From: Streptomyces sp. CG1
GTDB lineage: Bacteria > Actinomycetota > Actinomycetes > Streptomycetales > Streptomycetaceae
DNA length: 64,000 bases
Direction: 5' to 3'
Assembly: GCF_041080625.1 (NCBI RefSeq)
Contig: NZ_CP163518.1
Coordinates: 9,417,501-9,481,500 of the forward strand
Below the pieces are notes generated by a model. The model did not search any database and had not been told where the DNA came from. It saw only the letters and a program-made list of their open reading frames with translations. Below, piece by piece: positions 19,627 to 28,224 of this stretch. A program made the translations under genes and the position numbers. Each line of letters opens with the position of its first letter. Positions within the stretch are counted from its first letter, which is position 1.

Positions 19627-20979
19627 TCAGGAACCGGCCATCGGTGCCGTCCGCCGCCAGGGGCGCAGCCCCTCCAGTTCCTCCGCCAGCTCCAGCAGGA
19701 CAGCCTCCGTACCGGGTCGGCCGACAAGCTGTACGGCGCACGGGGCGCCCGAGGGGAGGGTGCCGAACGGGACCGACATCGCGGGCCAGCCGGTCAGGTT
19801 CCAGGGCGGGGTGAACGGGGAGTACGCGGTGTTGGCGAGGACGTTGCACAGCCAGCCGCGCTCGTGCCACGGCCCGGCCGCGGGGGAGCGCCGGGCCAGG
19901 GCCGGGGTCAGCAGGACGTCGTGCTCGGTGAAGAAGGGCGTCAGCCGGGCGCGCAGCCGCTCCCGGCTGTCACCGGTGCGCACCGAGCGGACGAACCGCC
20001 GGCCCAGGTCCGCGTGCACCCGGGTCCGCCGGGCCAGCCGCGCCCGGTCCAGGCCCGCGGCGTCCACCGCCGTCCCGGCCGTCCAGTGCCGCAGCGCGGT
20101 CACGCCCAGCGAGAGCGGATACGGCGGCTCGGCCCGCCGCACCTGGTGCCCGGCGCGCGCCAGCACCCCGGCCGCCTCCCGCACCGCGGTCGTATACGGC
20201 CTGCTCACCGCGACCCCGGCCAGCGGGCTGCGCAGGGCCACCGCGATCCGCCGGGGCGCGGGCTCCTGCGCGGGCGGCACATCGGCGCCGCCCGCGAGAA
20301 CGCCCAGCGTCAGCCGCAGATCCTCGACCGTCGTGGCCAGCGGACCGTTCTCCGCCATGCCGAACCAGTCGCCGTTGCCGATCCCCGCCGGCACCACCCC
20401 CAGCCCCGGCTTGAGCGTGACCAGGCCGCAGTTCGCGGCCGGTATGCGCAGCGAGCCCATCCCGTCGTTGCCGAGCGCGACCGGCACCAGGCCCGCGGCC
20501 ACCGCGGCCGCGCTGCCGCCGGAGGAGCCACCCGCCGTGCGGGAGGTGTCCCACGGATTGCGGGTGATGCCGAAGACGCCCTCCGTGGTGCCGAAGACAC
20601 ACAGCTCGGGCACGTTCGTCAGGCCGACGACCACCGCGCCGGCCGCCCGCAGCCGGGCCACCGTGACATGATCCTCGGCGGCCGGGGTGCCGGGGGTGGC
20701 GGCGGAGCCGTCGCGGTGGGACTCGCCGCGCACCGCCAGATTGTCCTTGACGGCCACCGGCACGCCCGCGAGCGGCAGTTCGGCCAGATCGGCCCGGGCG
20801 GCCACCGTGTCGGCCTCGGCCAGCGAGGCCTCGGCACGCACCTTCCGGAACGCCCCGATCCGTCCGTCGAGCCGCTCGATCCGCGCGAGGCACTCGGCCA
20901 CCACCTCCCGTGGCGTGACCTCCTTGGCGCGTACGGCGGCGGCTGTCTCGGCGGCGGTCCGCCCGACCCGGTCACCCAC
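19627..20979 (-). CDS. Amidase-signature family hydrolase
   Basis: Hydrolyses a carboxamide or related C-N bond using the Ser-cis-Ser-Lys triad: the lysine in GVPVAVKDNLAVRG, the Gly/Ser-rich AGGSSGGSAAAVAAG, and the nucleophile region GNDGMGSLRIPAANCG. The product is about 450 residues, the usual size; GatA of the tRNA amidotransferase is excluded because gatB/gatC are absent and the C-terminus differs. GTG 20985 and GTG 20979 are both in frame. GAGGAG overlaps the first and sits 5 bases before the second, so 20979 is the better start. The 213-base region to the divergent fucosidase holds a promoter and operators that seem to serve the fucosidase. The substrate is unknown. Confidence 0.88.
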   Translation of the reverse strand: MGDRVGRTAAETAAAVRAKEVTPREVVAECLARIERLDGRIGAFRKVRAEASLAEADTVAARADLAELPLAGVPVAVKDNLAVRGESHRDGSAATPGTPAAEDHVTVARLRAAGAVVVGLTNVPELCVFGTTEGVFGITRNPWDTSRTAGGSSGGSAAAVAAGLVPVALGNDGMGSLRIPAANCGLVTLKPGLGVVPAGIGNGDWFGMAENGPLATTVEDLRLTLGVLAGGADVPPAQEPAPRRIAVALRSPLAGVAVSRPYTTAVREAAGVLARAGHQVRRAEPPYPLSLGVTALRHWTAGTAVDAAGLDRARLARRTRVHADLGRRFVRSVRTGDSRERLRARLTPFFTEHDVLLTPALARRSPAAGPWHERGWLCNVLANTAYSPFTPPWNLTGWPAMSVPFGTLPSGAPCAVQLVGRPGTEAVLLELAEELEGLRPWRRTAPMAGS

Positions 20980-21087
20980 TGGCACTCCTCGCTCGGTCGT
21001 CGGCTACTCGCCGGTATCCATCACGGCGCACGGAGAACTGTGCCCGGTTGGGCGCGGTACGTCGAGAGGTCCTTCTCGACAACGCAC

Positions 21088-21101
21088 TGATCGTCCGATC
21101 A
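21088..21101. promoter_or_regulatory. Candidate upstream operator, TGATCGTCCGATCA
   Basis: TGATCG and CGATCA are perfect inverted arms around a two-base centre, 30 bases upstream of the -35 of the fucosidase promoter. Its half-site shares TCCGAT with the second operator at 21159, which suggests one regulator, probably GntR- or TetR-like. Confidence 0.45.
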
Positions 21102-21131
21102 ATGCGTCAAGTGCAGCCCACTGCAGCCCCG

Positions 21132-21158
21132 TTGACAGTCTCGCGTCCGCCCTACAAT
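21132..21158 (+). promoter_or_regulatory. Housekeeping-type promoter of the fucosidase block
   Basis: TTGACA (21132-21137) and TACAAT (21153-21158) near-match the vegetative consensus with a 15-base spacer. They lie about 40 bases ahead of the GH29 start at 21199. Confidence 0.65.
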
Positions 21159-21174
21159 CATCAGACGTCCGATG
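21159..21174. promoter_or_regulatory. Operator overlapping the transcription start, CATCAGACGTCCGATG
   Basis: A 16-base near-perfect palindrome (CATCrGACGTCyGATG) immediately after the -10, where bound repressor would block initiation. It differs both from the LacI-type repeat at 28028 and from the GntR palindrome at 46089, so the cognate regulator may be outside this block. Confidence 0.6.
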
Positions 21175-21198
21175 AATCGGAGTGCATGGGAGCCGCTC

Positions 21199-23535
21199 AT
21201 GAGCACGTATCCCAGACGTCTGATCCTGGGCGCGGCAGCGGGCGTGACCGCCGCGGCCGCCCTGCCGCTCACCACCACGACCCCCGCGCGAGCCGCCGGC
21301 CGGCAGGGACCGTGGGCCGCCGTCCCCGATCCGGTGTCCGTCCCGCTCGACGCCCTCTTCGACAACGACGGCATCGACACCGCCTCCGCCCGCGGCGGTG
21401 ATTTCGACGGCTCCGGCTACACCTTCCCCGGAGAAGAGCTGCCCGCCGGCCCGGTCGAGGTGGCCGGCGTGCCCTTCCTGTTCCCCGCCTCGACCGCGGG
21501 GACCCGCAACAACGTCGTCGCCCTCGGCCAGCGCCTCGATCTGCCGAAGGGCCGCTATCTGTCGGCCTCCTTCCTCACCGCGGCCAGCTACGGCAACACC
21601 TCCGGCACCGCCACCGTGCACTACGCCGACGGCACGACGACCACCGCCGGCCTCGGCGGCGCGGACTGGTACTCGGCGGGCGGCCCGCTGTCGGCGCCCT
21701 ACCGCTACCGCCCCGACGGCGGCAAGGACCAGCACGGCGTCGGCATCGGTGTCTCGGAGATCTGGCTCGACCCGCGCCGCGAAGCGGTCGCCCTCACTCT
21801 CCCCGTCACCAACCCGGCCGAGGCGAACAAGGCCTCCCTGCACCTGTTCGCCCTCACCCTGCAACCCGTGGCCGAGGGCCGGGCGTTGATGCTTCGCGCA
21901 CCGCACCCCACCCACTCCCTGCTCGAACCGTCCGGCGCGCAGAGCGTGGAGGCCACGGTCGTCAACGCGGGAACCGTCGCCGTACTGGCGTCGGACGGCG
22001 TCTCGGTGACCGTGGACGCACCGGGCGCCCGCACGGTCCAGCCGGCCCGGATCCACCGCCTCGACCCGGGCGAACAGGCCCGCGTCCGGATCGGCATCCG
22101 CAACAGCACCGGCACCGCGCCGGGCACCCGCCGGGACGGCACGGTCACGGTGACCGGCCGAGGTGCCCAAGCGGCCGCAGGCAAGGCGACGTTGACCCTC
22201 GGCACCGCCGACTACCAGCCCACCGAGGCCTCCCTCTCCGCGCACCAGGCGCCGTACTGGTTCCAGGGAGCCAAGTTCGGCATCTTCATCCACTGGGGTG
22301 TCTACTCGGTGCCCGCCTGGTCACCGGTGGGCAAGCAGTACGCCGAGTGGTACTGGGACCACATGCAGGATCCGGCGGGCGCCGTGTACGCCTATCACCG
22401 GGACACCTACGGCGAGGACTTCGCCTACGACGACTTCATCCCCCGCTTCACCGCCGAGCGGTTCGACCCGCGGGCCTGGGTGGAGCTGTTCCGGGACGCG
22501 GGCGCCCAGTACCACGTCCTGACCTCCAAGCACCACGAGGGCTTCGCCCTGTGGGACACCAGGGTCTCCGACCGCAACGCCGTCAAGATGGGCCCCAAGC
22601 GGGACCTGGTGAACGAACTCTTCGAGGCGAGCCGCCGTTACGCCCCCGAACTCCACCGGGGCCTGTACTTCTCCATGCCCGAATGGTTCAACCCGGACAA
22701 CCCGTGGATGGGCCACGCCCCGCGCAACCCGTACACCCTCCAGTCGGTGCCGTACACCGGCTACACCGCAGGCAAGGACTACGTCCACGGCTACCAGGCC
22801 GCGCAGATGCTCGAACTGATCCACGGATACGACCCCGAGATCATCTGGTGCGACATCGGCGGAGTGAACGACAGCGTCCACGTCCTCGCCGACTACTTCA
22901 ACCACGCCAAGAACCGTGCCCGGCCGATCGACGTCACGGTCGACGACCGCTCGGGCATCGGCTTCCACGACTTCACGACACCCGAGTACACGACGTACGC
23001 CGACACGGTCGTCGCCAAGTGGGAGGCCAGCAGGGGCCTGGACCCGTTCTCCTACGGTTACAACCAGGCGACGCCCGACTCCGCCTACATGACCGCGGAG
23101 GAGGTGGTCCACAGCCTGGTCGACATCGTCTCCAAGAACGGCAACTTCCTGCTGGACATCGGCCCGCGTGCCGACGGCACGATCCCCGAGATCATGCAGA
23201 CGCGGCTGCGGGAGACGGGCGCGTGGCTGAAGACCAACGGGGAGGCGATCTACGAGACCACCTACTGGTCGCGGATGGCCCAGCTCGGCGACGACCTGCG
23301 CTTCACCGTTCGCCCGGACGAGGCTTTCTACATCCATTCCCTCGCCGCACCCGGGCCGAAGCTCACCGTCGAGGCCCCGGTGCCGGTGCGCCCCGGCGAC
23401 AAGGTGACGATGCTCGGCCATGACCGGCCCCTGACCTGGACCGTCACGGGCGGCGCACTCGTGATCGACGTACCGGAGGCGGCCCGGAAGGCGGGCAGGT
23501 ACGCCTGGGTGTTCAAGGTCGAGTGGCATGGCTGA
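21199..23535 (+). CDS. Exported alpha-L-fucosidase, GH29, with N-terminal beta domain
   Basis: Retaining exo-fucosidase that removes alpha-linked L-fucose from glycans outside the cell. 778 residues. A twin-arginine-type leader (YPRRLILGAAAGVTAAAALP, cut near PARAAG) is followed by about 310 residues of beta-rich, probably carbohydrate-binding sequence. The GH29 barrel begins at PYWFQGAKFGIFIHWGVYSV. HEGFALWDT and the nucleophile Asp552 in EIIWCDIGG mark the active site, and NGNFLLDIGPRADGTI closes the barrel, followed by a C-terminal beta sandwich. Start chosen at ATG 21199, with GGGAG 6 bases upstream, rather than ATG 21172, which lies inside the operator. It is the first gene of a three-gene block and overlaps the next by 8 bases. 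Confidence 0.93.
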   Translation: MSTYPRRLILGAAAGVTAAAALPLTTTTPARAAGRQGPWAAVPDPVSVPLDALFDNDGIDTASARGGDFDGSGYTFPGEELPAGPVEVAGVPFLFPASTAGTRNNVVALGQRLDLPKGRYLSASFLTAASYGNTSGTATVHYADGTTTTAGLGGADWYSAGGPLSAPYRYRPDGGKDQHGVGIGVSEIWLDPRREAVALTLPVTNPAEANKASLHLFALTLQPVAEGRALMLRAPHPTHSLLEPSGAQSVEATVVNAGTVAVLASDGVSVTVDAPGARTVQPARIHRLDPGEQARVRIGIRNSTGTAPGTRRDGTVTVTGRGAQAAAGKATLTLGTADYQPTEASLSAHQAPYWFQGAKFGIFIHWGVYSVPAWSPVGKQYAEWYWDHMQDPAGAVYAYHRDTYGEDFAYDDFIPRFTAERFDPRAWVELFRDAGAQYHVLTSKHHEGFALWDTRVSDRNAVKMGPKRDLVNELFEASRRYAPELHRGLYFSMPEWFNPDNPWMGHAPRNPYTLQSVPYTGYTAGKDYVHGYQAAQMLELIHGYDPEIIWCDIGGVNDSVHVLADYFNHAKNRARPIDVTVDDRSGIGFHDFTTPEYTTYADTVVAKWEASRGLDPFSYGYNQATPDSAYMTAEEVVHSLVDIVSKNGNFLLDIGPRADGTIPEIMQTRLRETGAWLKTNGEAIYETTYWSRMAQLGDDLRFTVRPDEAFYIHSLAAPGPKLTVEAPVPVRPGDKVTMLGHDRPLTWTVTGGALVIDVPEAARKAGRYAWVFKVEWHG

Positions 23536-25369
23536 GCGCCGGCGGAGAAGGTTCGGGCTGCTCGGCCTCGCCGCGGCGCTGGCCCTGTTCGCCGCACCGG
23601 TCCCCGCGATCGCCCAGGAGGCGCCGCCGCCCCCGGTCACCGTGCCCGCGCTCAGCAACTGGAGCCCGTCGAGCGGCAGTTATGCCCACAGCCACCGGAC
23701 CCGGCTGGTGGCCGACGGCGGGGCCGCACGCCGGGTGGCCGACACCCTCGCCGAGGATCTGCGAGCGGCGGGCCACGGCACGGTGCCCGTCGTGTCCGGC
23801 GGGGCGAGGTCCGGTGACATCGTGATCGACGTCAAGCCATCGAGCCGCTCGCTCGGCGCCGAGGGCTACGAACTCCGGTCCGGCGCAAGGCTGTCGGTCA
23901 CCGGCGCCACCGAGACCGGCGCTTTCTACGGCACCCGCACCCTCCTCCAGCTCCTCGCACAGGGCGACCGGATCCCCGCGGGCCACACGGTCGACGTCCC
24001 GCGCTACCGGGAACGCGGCGTCGGCGTCTGCGCCTGCTATGTCCACATCTCGATGCCCTGGCTGGAGAACCTCGTCCGCGAGATGGCGTACCACAAGCTC
24101 AACCAGCTGCTGCTGGAGCTGAAGGTGAAGAGCGACGCCCATCCGGAGGCCGGCACCTGGGGCTACTACACCAAGGCCGAGATACGCCGCCTCGTCGCCC
24201 TCGGTGACCGGTACCACGTCGACATCGTCCCGGAGATCAACTCCCCGGGCCATATGGACCCGTGGATCGAGAACCGCCCGGATCTGCAGCTGACGGGCTC
24301 CGACGGCAACAGGCAACCCGCCAGACTCGACATCACCCGTCCCGAGGCCTTCGCCTACTACACCGGCCTGCTGGACGAGTACGCCCAGGTGTTCACGTCC
24401 CGCTCCTGGCACATGGGCGCTGACGAGTACATGCTCGGCTCGGACTTCGCCAGGTACCCGCAGATCCTGAAGTACGCCCGGGACAAGTACGGTCCGGACG
24501 CCACCCCGCAGGACGCGTTCGTCGACTTCGTCAACCGCGTACAGGCCTACGCCGCGGCCAAGGGCAAGCGGCTGCGCATCTGGAACGACGGCCTCACCGG
24601 CGCCAACACGATTCCGGTCGCCGCCGGCACCACCGTCGAGCACTGGCTCGACGTGGCCGTGAAGCCGAGCCAACTCATCGCCCAGGGGCATGAGTTGATG
24701 AACGCGTCGTACGCGCTCTATCTCGTCCGGGGCGGCTTCCGCAGCGACACGAAGGCCCTCTACGACGAGGGCTGGGATCCCCGCACCTTCGAAGGCGAGA
24801 AACTCACCTCCTCCGCGGGGGTCACCGGCGCGAAGATCAGCCTCTGGCCCGACAACGGCCGGGGCGAGACCGAGAACGAGGTCGCGGCCGGACTCTGGCC
24901 CGCCCTCCGCCACATCGCTCAGGCCACCTGGGGCGATCCGCACCCCGACGCCGGCTACGCGGAGTTCACCGCGCGCGGCACGGCCGTCGGACACGCCCCG
25001 GGATGGCGGGACCTGACCCGGGTGCCGGTGCCGGACGGGGCGTACACGTTCCGGACGGGCGGGGCGTCGTACACCACCGAGGTGGTGCGCACCGCCGACG
25101 GCTACGCGACCGTGCGGACACCGGACGGCTGCCTGGAGGTGCACGGCGGAAAGCTCACCCTCAACGTGCCGCTCCAGCCGGGCACCGAGGTCACCCGCCG
25201 GCCCTGCGACAGCGCGAACACCCTGCAGCGCTGGCAGCTGGAACCCACCCCGGGCGGATACCACCTCGTCAACGCGATCACCCGGATGGCGGTGACCGTG
25301 GCCGACGACGGACGGCTCGTCCAGTACCCGCCCGACCAACGCGTCCCCGCCGTCTGGCGCCTGACCTGA
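23528..25369 (+). CDS. Secreted GH20 hexosaminidase / lacto-N-biosidase-like with C-terminal lectin-like domain
   Basis: Substrate-assisted glycosidase that removes beta-GlcNAc/GalNAc or, in lacto-N-biosidase relatives, Gal-beta-1,3-GlcNAc units. The 613-residue protein has a Sec signal (RRRRFGLLGLAAALALFAAP, cut near AIAQE), then a GH20 N-terminal beta domain with GAFYGTRTLLQLL. The barrel shows RYRERGVGVCACYVHISMPW, IVPEINSPGHM and the catalytic Asp299-Glu300 pair in WHMGADEY. The last 120 residues (TTEVVRTADGY to LQRWQLEPTPGGYHLVN) look like a beta-trefoil or ricin-type carbohydrate module. The start overlaps the fucosidase stop by 8 bases, so translation is probably coupled. It would expose core mannose of complex N-glycans or cleave fucosylated oligosaccharides after defucosylation. 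Confidence 0.88.
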   Translation: MAERRRRRFGLLGLAAALALFAAPVPAIAQEAPPPPVTVPALSNWSPSSGSYAHSHRTRLVADGGAARRVADTLAEDLRAAGHGTVPVVSGGARSGDIVIDVKPSSRSLGAEGYELRSGARLSVTGATETGAFYGTRTLLQLLAQGDRIPAGHTVDVPRYRERGVGVCACYVHISMPWLENLVREMAYHKLNQLLLELKVKSDAHPEAGTWGYYTKAEIRRLVALGDRYHVDIVPEINSPGHMDPWIENRPDLQLTGSDGNRQPARLDITRPEAFAYYTGLLDEYAQVFTSRSWHMGADEYMLGSDFARYPQILKYARDKYGPDATPQDAFVDFVNRVQAYAAAKGKRLRIWNDGLTGANTIPVAAGTTVEHWLDVAVKPSQLIAQGHELMNASYALYLVRGGFRSDTKALYDEGWDPRTFEGEKLTSSAGVTGAKISLWPDNGRGETENEVAAGLWPALRHIAQATWGDPHPDAGYAEFTARGTAVGHAPGWRDLTRVPVPDGAYTFRTGGASYTTEVVRTADGYATVRTPDGCLEVHGGKLTLNVPLQPGTEVTRRPCDSANTLQRWQLEPTPGGYHLVNAITRMAVTVADDGRLVQYPPDQRVPAVWRLT

Positions 25370-25385
25370 CCCGAGGAGCCCGAGC

Positions 25386-26927
25386 ATGGTTGTCTCCCGA
25401 CGCGTCTTCGTCACCTCGGCCGCCGCGCTGGCGGCGACGGGCGCGGTTCCCGCACCGCAGGCCCTGGCCACCACACAGGACACAGGCCGCTCCCGCATCC
25501 CGGTCGGCCGAGGCGACTCCGCGGCCGAGCTGGTCCGCAAGGCCTCCCAAGTCCGGCCCACCGCACGGCAGATCGCCTGGCAACGGCTGGAACGCACCGC
25601 CTTCCTGCACTTCGGCGTGAACACCTTCACCGGCCTGGAATGGGGCACGGGGGACGAGGACCCGGACGTCTTCCAGCCGTCCGGCCTCGACACGGACCAG
25701 TGGGCGCGCGCCCTGCGCGACGGCGGCTTCCGGCTCGCCATCCTCACCGTCAAACACCACGACGGCTTCGTCCTCTACCCGTCCCGCTACACCAAGCACA
25801 CGGTGGCGAGCAGCAGTTGGCGGAGCGGCCACGGTGATGTGCTGCGCTCGTTCGCCGACTCGATGCGACGGCACGGCCTCAAGGTCGGCGTCTACGTCTC
25901 ACCGGCCGACGAGAACCAGTACCTGCACGGCGTCTACGCCAACGGCAGCGCGCGCACCACCCGGACGATCCCGACGCCGGCCGAGGGCGACGACCGCTCC
26001 CCGGGGCGCGTCTTCACCCTCGACGCCACCGACTACGGCGCGCACATGCTCAACACGCTCTACGAGGTGCTCACCGAGTACGGTCCGATCGACGAGGTGT
26101 GGTTCGACGGCGCCCAGGGCCGCATCCCGCCGGACAAGGTGGAGCGGTACGACTGGGACAGCTGGTACACGCTGGTCCGCTCGCTCGCCCCGGACGCCGC
26201 CGTCGCCGTCTCGGGACCGGATGTGCGCTGGGTGGGCAACGAGGGCGGGCTGGCCCGGGAGGACGAGTGGAGCGTCGTGCCCGTGGCGGAGAAGGGCAAC
26301 GGCCGCACCGACTACGCGCTGGCGTACGACGCGCCCGACGAGGGCAGCCGGGACGCGCTGCTCGCCGCCCGCGATGTCGCCGACTATCTGCAGTGGTGGC
26401 CCGCCGAGTGCGATGTGTCCATCCGGGACGGCTGGTTCTACCACGCCGACCAACAGCCGAAGCCACTTGAGCAGTTGACGGACATCTACTTCCGGTCCGT
26501 GGGCCGCAACTCCGTGCTGCTGCTCAACGTCCCGCCGGACACGGACGGTTTGCTGCCCGCGGCAGACGTGGCACGGTTGCGGGAGTTCCGCGAGCGCATC
26601 GACCGGGAGCTGCCCGAGGACCTGGTCCGCGGCGCCCGGACCACCGCCGCCCCCGGGCGCCTCACCGTCGACCTCGGCGCGGAGCAGGAGGTGGACCGGA
26701 TCCGGCTGGCGGAGGACATCCGGCACGGGCAGCAGATCGAGGGGTTCGTCGTCGAAGCCCAGGCGGACGGCGCGTGGTCGCAGGTGGCCGCCGCCGGGAC
26801 GGTGGGCGCGAGCCGGATCCTGCTGCTGGCGGCGCCGGTACGGGCCCGGCGGTGGCGGGTGCGGGTCACCGTGGCCCGGGCGGCCGTACACCTCGCCGAG
26901 TTCGGGCTGTACCGGTCGCGCAACTGA
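25386..26927 (+). CDS. Second exported alpha-L-fucosidase, GH29, compact form
   Basis: 513 residues with a twin-arginine leader (VSRRVFVTSAAALAATGAVP). The GH29 barrel starts at ERTAFLHFGVNTFTGLEWG. VKHHDGFVLYPSRYTKHT, GVYVSPADENQYLHG and the nucleophile Asp241 in DEVWFDGAQG are present, and NSVLLLNVPPDTDGLL ends the barrel. A C-terminal domain (LGAEQEVDRIRLAEDI to VRVTVARAAVHLAEFGLYR) resembles a discoidin/CBM32-like sandwich. Its sequence is close to the GH29-B type, which usually prefers alpha-1,3/1,4 fucose on branched structures, whereas the first fucosidase looks different; the two may split linkages. It follows the GH20 gene by 16 bases with GAGGAGC upstream. Confidence 0.92.
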   Translation: MVVSRRVFVTSAAALAATGAVPAPQALATTQDTGRSRIPVGRGDSAAELVRKASQVRPTARQIAWQRLERTAFLHFGVNTFTGLEWGTGDEDPDVFQPSGLDTDQWARALRDGGFRLAILTVKHHDGFVLYPSRYTKHTVASSSWRSGHGDVLRSFADSMRRHGLKVGVYVSPADENQYLHGVYANGSARTTRTIPTPAEGDDRSPGRVFTLDATDYGAHMLNTLYEVLTEYGPIDEVWFDGAQGRIPPDKVERYDWDSWYTLVRSLAPDAAVAVSGPDVRWVGNEGGLAREDEWSVVPVAEKGNGRTDYALAYDAPDEGSRDALLAARDVADYLQWWPAECDVSIRDGWFYHADQQPKPLEQLTDIYFRSVGRNSVLLLNVPPDTDGLLPAADVARLREFRERIDRELPEDLVRGARTTAAPGRLTVDLGAEQEVDRIRLAEDIRHGQQIEGFVVEAQADGAWSQVAAAGTVGASRILLLAAPVRARRWRVRVTVARAAVHLAEFGLYRSRN

Positions 26928-26945
26928 CCACGAGAGCCGTCGGCT

Positions 26946-28004
26946 TCAAGCGGAGGGCTCGTCGGGGCGCACCGCCGCCGTGCTGCCCCGTACCGTAAGA
27001 CGGGGCACCGGCACGCGCACCGCCCGCGCCGGCCCCCCGTCCAGCAGGGCCGTCAGCTCCCGGGCTGCCGTGCGGCCGAACTCCGCGCTGTCACGGGAGA
27101 GCGCGGACAGCCAGGGAGTGACCATGCGGCACAGGGCCGAGTCCTCCCAGGAGACGACCGAGACGTCCGCCGGTACCGCGTAGCCGAGTTCGGCCGCCGC
27201 CGACACCCCGGCCACCGCCATCACGTCGTTGTCGTAGATCAGGGCCGTCGGGGGCGGCCCTGCGCGCAGGACCCGGCGGGTCACGGCCGCGCCCTCCGCG
27301 TCGGAGTAGTCGGTGGTGACCGAGCGGACCTCGGTCAGGCCACGCCGGTCGGCCTCGGCCCGCAGGGTGCGGACACGGCGCTGGGTGTGGGCGAGGCCCG
27401 GCAGGCCGGCGATGTGCACGATCCTGCGGTGGCCCAGCGCCGTCAGCTCGTCGACCACGGAGGCCATCGCGCCCGCGTCGTCCGCCCAGACCGCCGACAG
27501 TTCGGGGTGGCGCTCGTCGGGTGCGCCGCCGATCACCACGGCGGGCAGGCCGAGTTCGTCCAGCAGGCCGGGGCGGGGGTCGTCGGCGCGAGGGTCGACC
27601 ACCAGGACGCCGTCGACCCGGTGCTCCGCCCACCAGCGGCGGTAGACCGCGCATTCGTCGGCCACGTCCTCCACGACCTGGAACAGCAGCCCCAGATGCC
27701 GTTCGGCGAGCACCTCCTGGATGCCGGAGACGAGCTGCAGGAAGAACGAGTCGACGCCCAGGGTGTCAGCGGGACGGGCCAGGACGAAGCCGACCGTCGC
27801 CGCGCCCTCGCCGGACAGGGCACGGGCGGCCGTGCTGGGACGCCAGCCGAGCTGCTCGGCGACCCGGCGGACCCGCGCGCGGGTGGCCTCGGAGACACCC
27901 GGGCGGCCGTTGAGCGCGAAGGAGACGGCGCTCTCGGAGACTCCGGCCCGCCGGGCGATGTCCTTCATCGTGGGCCGGCGTGCGGGGGACCGCTTGGTCG
28001 GCAC
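26946..28004 (-). CDS. LacI-family transcriptional regulator of the N-glycan locus
   Basis: 352-residue repressor. The N-terminal helix-turn-helix is MKDIARRAGVSESAVSFALN with the hinge RVRRVAEQLGWRPSTAARAL. A periplasmic-binding-protein-like effector domain follows (ATVGFVLARPADTLGVDSFF, RVDGVLVVDPRADDP, LGHRRIVHIAGLPGLAHTQR, VSVVSWEDSALCRMVTPWLS). GTG 28004 is chosen because GGGGGGAGGAAC precedes it; longer readings have no site. It is transcribed away from the ABC importer operon, and the 220-base divergent region holds a perfect 16-base inverted repeat that is its probable operator. The effector is presumably a mannose- or GlcNAc-containing oligosaccharide. Confidence 0.92.
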   Translation of the reverse strand: MPTKRSPARRPTMKDIARRAGVSESAVSFALNGRPGVSEATRARVRRVAEQLGWRPSTAARALSGEGAATVGFVLARPADTLGVDSFFLQLVSGIQEVLAERHLGLLFQVVEDVADECAVYRRWWAEHRVDGVLVVDPRADDPRPGLLDELGLPAVVIGGAPDERHPELSAVWADDAGAMASVVDELTALGHRRIVHIAGLPGLAHTQRRVRTLRAEADRRGLTEVRSVTTDYSDAEGAAVTRRVLRAGPPPTALIYDNDVMAVAGVSAAAELGYAVPADVSVVSWEDSALCRMVTPWLSALSRDSAEFGRTAARELTALLDGGPARAVRVPVPRLTVRGSTAAVRPDEPSA

Positions 28005-28027
28005 GTTCCTCCCCCCTTCCTGGCAGT

Positions 28028-28075
28028 GTTCGCTAATGCGCTTGAGTGTCAAGACCCTAAAGCGCATTAGCGAAC
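28028..28075. promoter_or_regulatory. Probable LacI operator pair: perfect 16-base inverted repeat
   Basis: GTTCGCTAATGCGCTT (28028-28043) and AAGCGCATTAGCGAAC (28060-28075) are exact reverse complements 16 bases apart. Each arm contains AATGCGCTT, a LacI-like half-palindrome centred on GCGC. A minus-strand TTGACA lies in the spacer (28047-28052), placed to serve the regulator gene itself, so binding would give autorepression as well as control of the importer. Confidence 0.7.
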
Positions 28076-28224
28076 TCCGGCAAGTTCCCGTACGGAAGTC
28101 TCTGACCTGTACTAATGAACCCCCTATTTCTTTAGTTCGGATGACTGCATTGACTTTCTCCGAACGGCGCGGGCAAGGTCTCTGGCACCCCGACAGCCCG
28201 ACACAGCAAGGGAGCCGTGTCACC

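Noticed and set aside
19627..20979. GatA subunit of tRNA-dependent amidotransferase
   Set aside because: Has the amidase triad, but no gatB/gatC neighbours and a divergent C-terminal half.
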